From: Diphasiastrum complanatum
Taxonomy: Eukaryota > Streptophyta > Lycopodiopsida > Lycopodiales > Lycopodiaceae
DNA: 64,000 nt
Assembly: GCA_029204225.1 (NCBI GenBank)
Contig: CM055095.1
Span: forward strand, 72,713,990 to 72,777,989
Direction of reading: 5' to 3'
The translations under genes were made by a program, and so were the position numbers. The notes below the pieces were generated by a model, which was not told the origin of the DNA, searched no databases, and was given only the letters and a program-made list of their open reading frames with translations. This document shows positions 54,746 to 64,000 of the stretch, in pieces (the stretch's first letter is position 1; the number at the start of each line of letters is the position of its first letter).

Positions 54746-56605
54746 ATGGCATCTATAAATGCATATCTTTTGGATACTAATGAAAGGCTCAACAAAACTA
54801 ACTATTCCATATGGAAAGTTAGAATGGAATCTATCATGATCATGCAAGATCTGATGGAAATTGTAAATGGTAAGGAGGGTGAACCTATTCATCCTCAAGA
54901 AAAAGCCAAATACATCAAGAGGTGCAATGTTGCACTACATTGCATAAAAATGAATGTTGCAAATGAACTCTTAAGAGAGGTAGGAGATTGCACTTCAGCT
55001 CAAGATGCTTGGGAGACTTTGCAAAAGGTATATGAATCCAAGAACCAAACTAGAATGTTAGCTTTGAAGAATCAAATCTATAGAAGCTATCAAAAGAAAG
55101 GAGAGAGTGCACATACTTTTGTCCTAAGAGTAAAGGAATTGAACAAAGAGCTAGCCTTTATAGGTGATCCTATCAAGGATGAAGAGCTTGTTCAACTCAT
55201 ATTGAATGGACTCAGCTTTGAATTTGACAATTTGGTTTAGGGATATGCAATTACGGGTAAGCTACCCATACTTGAAGAACTCCAAGGCACACTCATGGCG
55301 GAGGAATCAAGAAGGAGCCAAATGCAAGAGAGGATGGATAGGCTTTCCATCCAAGGTGGAGATGACCAAGCTCTCTTCACCAAAGGCAAAGGCAAGTCCA
55401 AAGGCAAAGGATCAACATTCAAGAAGTCTACAAAGCTTGAGGATCAAGAAGGACCCTCAAAGGCATCTCCATCAACCACCAAAGTCAAGAAGGACAAATC
55501 AAAGGTGAAGTGCTACTATTGTAGCAAGATGGGGCATTATGCCTCGGAATGCTTCAAGAGGAAGCAAGATCAAATCCAAGCCAACATGAGCAAAGAGGAG
55601 GAGGAGGAGAGTTCACATGAGGACTCTCTCATGATGTCCATATTTTCTTCAACAAGCTTCAAAGGAGAAGATCCTTGGTGGATTGACTCGGGTGCTAGTT
55701 CACACATGACTAGTAAAAGGGAGTTTTTCTCTTCTCTCTTATCTTATGATGGACCTATAAAGTCTATCTATACAGCAAATGATGAAGCTTGTAAGATTGA
55801 AGGAGTTGGTAGCATTCCCCTTTGCTTAGGATCTTCCAAAAAGATCAACATAGAAGGTGTTTTGTACATTCCTACAATAACAAAGAATCTACTAAGTGTT
55901 GGCCAAATGGTAGACAATGGTTTCAATGTTGACTTTGCTTCAAATGAATGTTTCATCAAGAAGAAGGGTAAGATAGTGGCTAAGGGCACTAGACTTGGCA
56001 AACTTTATAAGTTGGATGCATTTGTGGATACTAATGTTGTCATGTTGGCCGAGAAGAGCAAGATATCTACCTTTACTTTATGGCACAAAAGACTTGGACA
56101 TGTCAACTCGGGTTCCATGGAGGCTATCATCAAGGAGGAGTATGCTTTAGGCCTACCAAGGTCTATTGGGAAGGAAGACAAGGTTTGTGAAGCTTGTGCC
56201 TTATCCAAGGCACATAAGAAGGTGTTTCCTAACTCCATCACAAAGTCATCTCATCCTCTTGAACTCATACACTCGGATGTGCACATTGCTAGCACCAAAT
56301 CTAATGGAGGCTCATCCATGTTTTTAACCTTCATTGATGACTACTCAAGATATTGTTGGGTGTTCTTACTTTCCTTCAAGTCTCAAGTATTTGATACTTT
56401 TGTAAAGTTCAAGTTGTTTGTGGAAAAGCATCATAATCATAGCATCAAGATTCTTAGAAGTGACAATGGTGGGGAAGCCTCGAGATCTTGGAATTCAAGA
56501 CTACATTGCTATATTATTTCACTTTCTTTTGTTCAAAGTGAATATGATCCCACTCTTTACATTAAGTTTGATGATGTTGTATTGTACTTTTACTCATTTA
56601 TGTAG
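54746..56605 (+). pseudogene. Inner Copia gag-protease-integrase, one in-frame TAG, 3' deletion
   Basis: Starts MASINAYLLDTNERLNKTNY. UBN2 gag runs to DNLV, then TAG at 55238-55240 (probably a mutated CAG), and the same frame continues. Next are a CCHC knuckle (CYYCSKMGHYASEC), protease (WWIDSGASSHMTSK), the HHCC zinc finger (LWHKRLGHVNSGSM...CEACALSKAHKK), and integrase with D (LIHSDVHIAS) and D (ILRSDNGGEA). Right after GGEA it jumps into late RT (SRSWNSRLHCYIISLSFVQS), so the third catalytic Glu of integrase and the RT N-terminus are missing. It ends by frameshift at 56605. Confidence 0.92.
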
Positions 56606-57564
56606 ATAACATCATCATTAGTGGAAATAGTGTTGATGGTATTGAAAAAATCAAGATAGATCTATCCTTAGAATTCAAGATGGTAGATCTAGGGTGTCTT
56701 CACTTCATCTTAGGCATAGAAGTACTTAGAGAGTGTGATTTTATCTTTATAAGTCAAGTAAACTATGCTCAAAGTCTTTTGAAGAAGTTTAAGATGGAAG
56801 TATGCAAAAGTGTTGACACACCAATGGAGCAAGATGTAAAAGTGCCAAATGAAGATGATGAAAGATCCTTCATGGACATCACTTTGTTTAGGCAACTTAT
56901 AGGTTCCTTAATGTGGATCACTATAACTAGACCAGATCTTAGCTTTAGTGTATGTAGATTGAGCCAATCCATGCAAAAGCCATTGAATATCCATTGGAAA
57001 AAGGCTAAGAGGATTCTAAGATACATCTCGGGTACATTAGATTTTGGGATTCTATATAGAGGAGATGTGATTAACCTTCATGCATTTAGTGATTCAGATT
57101 TTGCAGGGGACAAGAGGGATAGGAAATCAACAAGTGCCTATTCAACTTTCATAGGAGAAGGTGTGGTTTCATGGCTTTCAAAAAAGCAAGAAACTATATC
57201 TCTATCTTCAACCGAGGCCGAGTACAAAGCTTTGACAACCACTACAAAGGAGGTACTTTGGATCAAGAGATTATTGGTGGAACTAAAGATCATGGATTCA
57301 GAGGAGGCACCAATCATCTACAATGACAATATATCAGCCCAACACCTTGCATCTAACCCAATCTTCCATGCAAGATCTAAGCACATTGAGATATGCCATC
57401 ACTTTGTGAGAGAAATGGTGCAAGCCAAGGAGATTGCTTTGGAGCATGTTCCAAGCAATGAATGTGTAGCTGATCTACTTACTAAACCAGTTCAAAAGAC
57501 ACCTTTTATGAAGTTCAGATCATCACTTGGAGTGATTAGTAAAGCAATGATTGAACCAAGCTAG
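56570..57564 (+). pseudogene. Inner Copia RT C-terminus and RNase H
   Basis: After a one-base slip the RT reads LIYVDNIIISGN. The normally invariant second Asp of YVDD is Asn, so the polymerase would be inactive. Then come MVDLGCLHFILGIEVLRECD and an RNase H with SDSDFAGDKRDRKS, SLSSTEAEYKALTT, YNDNISAQ and HIEICHHFVREMV, ending GVISKAMIEPS. It is close kin of the outer element. Confidence 0.92.
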
Positions 57565-57578
57565 ATAGTGAGGAGGAG

Positions 57579-58260
57579 TGTTAAAAATTCACAATTCTAG
57601 CTTGACTAGTTTTGGTCATATGACTTGTAAATAGTTAGATGGTCATGATGTGGCTTGTCACACGTGCCAAATAGCATAGGATTCCATTCATAAAGATGTT
57701 CTCAAGTAGACCTAAGTATTAGAACCTTTGGAATGAGTCCAAATTATGCTTAGATACAAGGGAGAAAAAATAGGAGCTATTTTTGGTAGTTTTTGCATTG
57801 TTGAGGGATCTCCAAGATTCCAACCCTAACTTGGTAGGGATGAAAGATCCACCAAAATTAGCATTAGGGATAGGTTTAGGGCTACTCATACCTGCCCAAA
57901 ACCGTGATGGATCATGTATATATAGGTGATGATATCTCACCAAAATCGATCAAGCAATTTCATGTTTTTTCTCTCATAATGGTGCAATTGCTCTCTATGT
58001 TCATAATTGTTTGAGTACTTGTGATTACTAATGATTATAGGATTGAATGTAGGTCTGGTGTACAGTACTCAGACTGTGGGAGGCCGTACTTTCACACGTG
58101 TGAAGCCTTCTTCAAGGATTTGGGCCATTTAGTGAGGTTCAAGCATAGGTTTTTGATGGATTTTGATGGTTCAACTTGTGCTAATCTTATGAAATCATAA
58201 TTTATTGTTTTCCTCATCATTTCAAGTGTTTTAGGATCCTTATTTGTTGTAATTTTTACA
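57579..58260 (+). repeat. 3' LTR of the inner Copia
   Basis: Near-identical to 53254-53934. Confidence 0.95.
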
Positions 58261-58265
58261 GCAAG

Positions 58266-58850
58266 TGGATGTTCACACGTGTGTATAGAGTTCTAGAATA
58301 TAAGAGTTGACCATTTCCCTTAGATCCTATTTTGTAGAGGATATTCCTATATTCTAGGAGACTAGCTCTTTGGATTTTAGCCATATTCTAGAAGGTCAAC
58401 TTTGGATAAGGATCAAGGATGGATCAAATGGATAGATCTGAATGATGTGGCACTCTTCACACGTGTGAAGATCTGCTGGACTGTACCAAACTCGTGGATG
58501 TACTTGATCCATAAAAGGATCATCATTTTGCTAATCAGATTGATGAGACGTTTGCATTCTACACTTTTGTGAGATTTCTAGTCAATAGAATTGTGAATTT
58601 ATTGAATGATTTCTATCAAGAACCAATGTACTTGTTGTTTCAGGTGCAGGCCTTACAATGGACAGTACTCCACGCGTGTGAGGCCGCTCTCACTTGTTTA
58701 TGAAATTTTGATCCATTGCCTTTGCTTAAATCTAAGTGTAGTGAATCTAGATCAAGATCAAAAGTGTAGAACTTGATAGATCCATTGATTAAGAAACCAA
58801 TAACTCTCTATGATTGTTAAGTACAATCATTAATGTCCTAAAAACTGAAA
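58266..58850 (+). repeat. Continuation of the outer Copia 3' LTR (end uncertain)
   Basis: Follows the target duplication at 58261-58265. Contains CACACGTGTG boxes at 58274-58283 and 58458-58467 and a variant at 58671-58680. The LTR end is not certain; ...TTTATCA near 58858 or TAAGTACA near 58826 are candidates. Confidence 0.5.
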
Positions 58851-58867
58851 TTTTATCATGTATTTGT

Positions 58868-58900
58868 GTGCGTGCTGTGTTTATGTGTGTGTGCATGTGT

Positions 58901-58950
<50 letters not shown>

Positions 58951-58956
58951 ATGTGT

Positions 58957-58992
<36 letters not shown>
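58868..58992. repeat. (GT)n microsatellite
   Basis: Long GT run with CATGTGTTC interruptions. The Cys/Val-rich frame across it is an artefact. Confidence 0.95.
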
Positions 58993-58994
<2 letters not shown>

Positions 58995-61680
58995 CCCTAA
59001 CAAAACTAAACGAATCAAAATATTTCGCTAAAGATTATTGCAAAAAATAACAATATCAAATTGCAGTTGATGTCTTCTGGACCCACCATAACACATTCAG
59101 GTTGAAGAGAAAATGCTCGCCTGCATCAATCCACAACAACAACCGAGTAAAAAACCAAGGAATTATTGTGGGAACCACAAGTGTCAACGCATAATCTCAG
59201 TTGTTATCCATGTCGCAACTAGAAGTATTAAAGTAAGTCACGAAAACGTTTTTTCAATTAATGAGAAAGTTTTAACTCACTTTTATACCAAGCCAAGTGT
59301 CAAAATAAATTTTCATGTAGCAAAAGACACGAAACATACTCCATGAAACCACCTCACCATTTGTTAAAGAATCAAACGAAGAGAAGCATCTCAATCGTTC
59401 ACTTTCTTTCGAGAGACTCACAACATATTAAACCTCAAGTAGAAATAAACATTGGTCAATAACTCAAACCAATAGGTAGTTTTTTTTAAAAAAATTTGTT
59501 CAACTATCGTGACATTGTAGTCCATATACAATTTTGGGGAGGGTAGAAGTCATTTTTTTTCAGTAAAATAAGGTTTAAATTTAGCTGTTTTGGAAAGTGA
59601 GTAGCCCTAAAGTTGCAAAAGTATCCAATCTTGAAATTTTTGAATACTCTTTTCCAGTAGTAACAAAGCTTATAACATCCTTGCTCCACAATACTTAAAA
59701 AATACTTAGCGAAGAAAGGCTGGTACACTTTCCAGCCTTATCAACCCATTTGGCTAAAAAAATTACCCACGTTTTTTTTGAAATCTTCAACCATGGATCA
59801 GATCGAGATCTGAATCCAAACCCATAGTCAGGTAAGAATAAGAAACATTGTTAATTTTTTCCTTTTTCCAAAATTTTTGCCAATCATGTTGTAAAGTAGG
59901 CTTTTTAAGTACACCACGGTACGAATTAGAAATTCTTTATTTTTCTAAAATTTATCCTCATAGAGAAGTATCGAAGTCGTCCATTTTTTTGAAAATGGGA
60001 CATAAACGTCTCTTGAATAAATAAAAGGTACCCAGTTTCAGTCCAACCATTGTATTGGACAACCTTTTTTCTATTTTTATGGCATCATATATCAAGGGAT
60101 CACATTAAACGACTTGAAGACAATTGCCACTTCAATAAGTAGAGAGGCATTTAAGATGGTTTTTTTTTCCAAAAATGTCCATATTGTACAAGAAAAGCAA
60201 TTCTTCAAGAAGTTAAAGAAAATATAGCTTTTTCAAAAACATCAACATGAAGGTACAAGTCGTATCGAAGCCACACCGGCTGCTACCGAAACTTTGACAT
60301 GCAACAAGACCGCGAGTCATTATTCAAGCACAGTAACAACTTGCCATCAAATAACTTTCAAGCACAGAAGTTTTTTTGCAAAATCAGCATATCTACTCTT
60401 GGTTATCAATCAAGTTGAGAGGATGCAGATTTTGTCAAGAGGACTGTTTTTAAGAGGCAGCGTAGCTATGTGAGAGCGAATCTGCTATTGCAAAAAAAAC
60501 AAGCATCACAGCTTGACGTCAAAAAGGGCAGGAAAATGAAGGAACAACCACAAAGGGCCACGGAGCAGCAGCCACGGAAACAAGGAGAGCGCAGGACCAC
60601 CAACAAGCAGAAGGCAGTCACCAGGGGAGCACCACAACCAGAGCTAGACGAAGGCCAGCAACCAAATTGCCAGAAAGGAGAAAAAGGAATAAAAAAGTAG
60701 CCAAGAATAGCCAAGGACCACAGAAATAAAGAGGTAAAACAAAAGCGCCCAGCCGCAGCAAGGAGGAGAAGCCACAGTGCCAAGAAACCAGCGGGAAGCC
60801 ATCAACTACAGCCGCACCCACAGATGCAATTAATGCACCAGCAACCACAACCACAACCACCCGGTCACGAGGAAAAGCAAGGAGAGGCAAGGCGAAGAAA
60901 TCCAGAAGCGGAGCGCGCGAACAACAAGAGAGGTGAGCGAGCAGCAGACGAGGAAAAAAAACTTAGACAGCACAAGGCACATAAAGAGAGGGAACAAAGG
61001 TTAGAGAGAGAGAGAAAAAAAAAAGAGGGGGCATACGAAACCGCCCAAGAAAGTAACCAGCCTAATCAAGTAAACATTGCTTAAAGTAGTCGAGTGAAGA
61101 TAAATACAATCGTACAAAATTCAAGTGCTATGACAACACTTATAGTCGTAGAGTAATAAAACTATCAAGAGTAATGAAATTACGTGCAATCCTATGTCCA
61201 ACCATTAGTCGAACCCATTGTCGACAATACCATATATAGTTTAACCACTTTTGCTTCTGAAATAAAGTATCAGCAGAACAAACAACTCGAGTCAAAAAAG
61301 ATTTTTAGCAGAGTTTTTGCAAATAACTAGTACAGGAAACCAACTAGTCATCCAATCTCAAAATTTAATCATTATGATGACAATTATACTTCGAAGTCCA
61401 AAATGCCAATCGAACCATAGACGATGTCTTTTTTTGTCGGCCACTGTAACATAACAAAAATCCAAGATTAGTATCATCGTAACAGCTCATAAATCTTTAA
61501 GCTCAAGAATAAACAAGTTGTGTGTGTGTGTGTGTGTGTACTTAGGAAAAGGGTTAGAGTGGGTCTTTATGGATGTGTGTGTGCGTGTGTGTCTAGGTAG
61601 CAAAGCCCAACAAATGTTTTGGACGTTAGTACTAGAAAATTTTCATTAATTGTTTTGCAAGATAGCATATATTACAGCAG
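58993..61680. other. Intergenic, no gene recognised
   Basis: AT-rich to about 60430, then purine-rich low-complexity sequence (60470-61080) with Lys/Gln/Arg-rich frames on the plus strand and Val/Leu-rich frames on the minus. No domain is recognisable; it may be leader sequence of an LTR element. A short (GT)n lies at about 61515-61538. Confidence 0.5.
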
Positions 61681-61689
61681 CGGACGACC

Positions 61690-62365
61690 ATTTAGAACTG
61701 GTCCAGTGGGTTTGTGTTGAGACCACGAACCTCTGGACACCTATCGTCTGAAGTTCTTACTGTTTTTTACTGAATCTGACCAATTCCTGACTCAACGGGC
61801 CTAGAATCCCAAGACTACGTATAGGATTTATGGTTCGGATGCACGTTTCGCTGTGGGTACTGAACTATTTGGAGCCCGATTTAGTCTTGTGAGTTCTTCT
61901 CGATGTGTAGCATAGGACGGAACCGAGGGTCTGAAAAATGGACTCCGTTCGACGACACTGGAACAATTCTTGGGAATGTTGGAAAGTAGTCCATTTAGTG
62001 GCATTTCCCCATATAGAAAGGACAAACAATATCGAAATTGAGCTGCAAATGGTCTCGTGGGTTTGTGTCGAGCCTACAAACCTGTGGACACCTCCCGTCC
62101 AAAGTTCTGAATGTTTGTTACTGAATCCGACCAATTTCTGGCTCGACGGGCCTAGAATCCCAGCACTACGTTTAGGGTTTAGGGTTCGGACGCACGTTCC
62201 GCTGTGAGTACTGAACCATTTGGAGTCCAATATAGTGTTTTAGATTTGTATCAACGTGCAGCACAGGACGAAACAAAGGGTCTGAAAAATGGACTTTGTT
62301 CGGCAAAACTGGACCAGTTCTCAAGAATGTTGAAAAAAAATCCATTTAGTGGCATTCCCCTTGAC
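61690..62365. repeat. Two tandem copies of an about 351-bp unit
   Basis: GTGGGTTTGTGT(T/C)GAG at 61706 recurs at 62057. Many blocks match in the same order: GGGCCTAGAATCCCA, GGGTCTGAAAAATGGACT and CATTTAGTGGCATT. About 80-85 % identity by eye. Confidence 0.85.
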
Positions 62366-62642
62366 AAAAAGAGCGTTTTTTAAGAAACTATTAAATTAGC
62401 AATGATCGACTTATATAGTGCTTTCTTATTTCGACGGCACCACGTGTGCTTAGTTCTAGAATTATCGGGCCGTCTTTCTTTTACGAGCCCTTTGAGTGCT
62501 TTTAAGCAACTTTATCTTTGTACTTACTAATTAGTTGGATATACAGTCTGTGGAGAGCAATTATGTTGTCTTGTCTTGTTGCACTTGATGTTGTGATGTG
62601 GTGATTGATCTGGTCAGGTGTTTAAACTGTGTTTTCTTAACT

Positions 62643-62656
62643 TGGTATCAGAGCCC
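62643..62656 (+). other. Primer-binding site of a Copia element entering the window end
   Basis: TGGTATCAGAGCCC, initiator-tRNA-Met type. An LTR must end just before it, but its start and CA end were not clear. Confidence 0.65.
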
Positions 62657-63922
62657 TTGGTGGCAAGAATCATCGGACAAGAACAGAGAGCTGCGAATTC
62701 ACGACGGTTTGTTGGCTAGGAAGCACAAAACCGAGTCTATGGAGATTCGTGGAATAGCTCAAAACTGTAAGAAGATTTAGAGGCAGGAGATTGTTGGCTG
62801 AATCAGAGGGCAAGCAAAGAGTGAAGCTGGAAATTCTTCTGAAGGGTTGCTTGGCATTTGTGATTGGTTTGAATCCAATCGAACACCGTTTGAAGAACGG
62901 TTTGGAGCAAAATATTGCTTGCTGAAGGGCGACCTTAGAGGGATAGATAGCTGCTCAGATAGATTCTCAGGAAAAAGCCCAAAAATATCCTCTTCTTTGA
63001 CAGTTGGGATTTCAAGAAGGAAAAAAACTTTTTTCTCTCAATACAAAACTGTTTTTGAAGCTGTGAAGCGCCAGAAGTGGGCGCCTTGCTACTATTATGG
63101 TTGTGTGGAGAGGCCGTGGGCGGCCGTGGATCAGCTAGTGTGCAGGAGTGGAGCAATCTCAAATTTTCACAGTTTGGATACAAAGGCTTGGAGCTGCCAT
63201 CGCAGAGGGAGGGTGAAGAGAGTCGTGGAGAGCTCGGGACAATCGCGCACGTTGAGTGAGACCAGAGACTCCGTGCTTCGAAGTGCGTAGCGGCTGGAGG
63301 ACAAACCTTCAAGGCACACAAATGCGCAGGATCGTTGGATGGAGGTCCATCGCGATCAACGGATATGATTGAAAGTTTGAAAGACTATACCAGCCGTCGG
63401 ATTAAGACTAATGGTGGAGATGGGCTTTGAAAGGGTCCTGAAGAATTGAAGGGCAAAGGCACCCTTCTTTTCATTAAAAATTTTCAAAGTGGGAAAATTG
63501 TTGGGTCCCAAGTTTTGTGAAGAATGAAGTTTCTTCACACTAAAGAAATAGCTCAAAAACCCAAATTGCCCTTATTTTCACCTCCTTTAGCCTATTTTGG
63601 CCACACGAAAGGCTATAGCCTCCAAACGAAGGGCACCCTGACTGTACCTGCAAGTACGGTATGCCAAAACAGAGTGATTGCCACAGAGAAAGTGTTTGGA
63701 ACGCGCCAGAAGTGATTTCACCACTCCACTGGGCAGGTAGCTGGGAGTTGGTGACGAGAAGCATTTCGGAAAGCGACACCAGTTTGGCTTTCAATTTGGC
63801 GAAAGAGCGGTGGGTGGCGTGGTAAGCCAAAAATTACAGGTCATTATTTGTGATTCCTGACATCATGGTTGGCTTAGGCATACACTTTATAGCCTACAGG
63901 TGGAGTTTCAAGCAGTTTGGAG
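62657..63922 (+). other. Leader of the terminal Copia element
   Basis: 1.27 kb between the primer site and the gag start. Frames here (for example 62847-63290) have no recognisable domain and are probably non-coding leader or a lineage-specific insert. Confidence 0.45.
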
Positions 63923-64000
63923 ATGGCAAACATCAATGAGGCAATTTTGGACGATGCAAGCAAACTTGATGGGGCTTCTAACTACAACATCTGGAAATTC
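63923..64000 (+). CDS. Copia gag, N-terminal 26 codons, cut by the window end
   Basis: Reads MANINEAILDDASKLDGASN then YNIWKF, the canonical start of plant Copia gag (a short lead followed by LDGxNYxxWK). It is open to the end of the window. The primer site 1.27 kb upstream supports an element beginning here; whether it is intact cannot be judged. Confidence 0.8.
   Translation, partial: MANINEAILDDASKLDGASNYNIWKF

Larger units (their letters stand above)
53254..58260 (+). mobile_element. Inner Ty1/copia retrotransposon, recent insertion, internally deleted
   Basis: 5-kb element with LTRs of 681 and 682 bp, TG...CA ends and a perfect target duplication GCAAG at 53249-53253 and 58261-58265. 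The primer site TGGTATCAGAGCC follows the 5' LTR, and a purine tract (GAGGAGGAG) precedes the 3' LTR. Gag, protease, part of integrase, and RT-RNase H are present; the end of integrase and start of RT are deleted. It sits inside the LTR of an older Copia. Confidence 0.95.

Noticed and set aside
58814-59050. Cys/Val-rich 78-codon frame
   Set aside because: Translation of the (GT)n microsatellite.
60466-61084. Three overlapping Lys/Gln-rich or Val/Leu-rich frames
   Set aside because: Purine-rich low-complexity DNA gives open frames on both strands; no domain or homologue recognised.
62166-62190. TTTAGGG-like telomere repeats
   Set aside because: Only about two units (TTTAGGGTTTAGGG) inside a repeat unit; not a telomeric tract.

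Overview
The window is nuclear DNA of a land plant with a large, repeat-rich genome. It has one host gene, for the epsilon (large) subunit of the AP-4 adaptor complex, whose 11 coding exons I could place one by one between 2321 and 45844. They join in a single frame to about 936 residues, close to the Arabidopsis protein (about 938 as I recall). The species cannot be named from the sequence. The non-LTR elements are unlike the usual flowering-plant L1 lines, so a fern or other non-flowering vascular plant with long introns is possible; this is a weak inference.

Layout. 1-2320: upstream region with a palindromic double G-box (1052-1075) and a probable 5' UTR intron. 2321-2923: exon 1. 2924-25454: a 22.5-kb intron 1 with two decayed Copia gag fragments (3901-4640; 5488-5987, minus) and a head-to-tail array of minus-strand LINEs here called A, B, B', C and D (6312-23581), separated by (GA)n tracts. 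25455-26481: exons 2-4. 28236-28433: exon 5. Intron 5 (28434-36297) holds a chimeric LINE/Copia insertion (E), an old ORF1 remnant and an ORF1-only LINE (F). 36298-36870: exons 6-8. Intron 8 (36871-43786) holds a Ty3/gypsy remnant with two LTRs and a Mutator-like non-autonomous element (42434-43476). 43787-45844: exons 9-11. 48072-58850: nested LTR retrotransposons, comprising an LTR with a tRNA-Asp-type primer site plus gag, an inverted LTR of the same family, a truncated Copia, and a younger Copia (53254-58260) with near-identical LTRs and a perfect 5-bp target duplication. 58850-64000: intergenic, ending in the start of another Copia gag gene.

The most interesting material is the LINE family. 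In the three copies that keep the ORF1/ORF2 boundary (A, B', C), ORF1 ends in UAG followed by the same GGAUUU. A strong stem-loop with different sequence in each copy follows, and ORF2 then continues in the same frame with no other stop up to the endonuclease motif W-N-C-(N/D)-G. This is the layout expected for programmed UAG readthrough. The same family has QxxIxxFF (PIP-box-like) peptides at the ORF2 C-terminus and a small conserved 3' hairpin. It also has a TAATAAA signal followed by a pyrimidine (TTTC)n(TC)n tail instead of poly(A), and (GA)n on both sides of most copies, which suggests targeting of, or priming at, (GA)n/(TC)n microsatellites. Repeated GC-rich monomers lie upstream of ORF1. 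All copies here are broken by stops, frameshifts or truncation.
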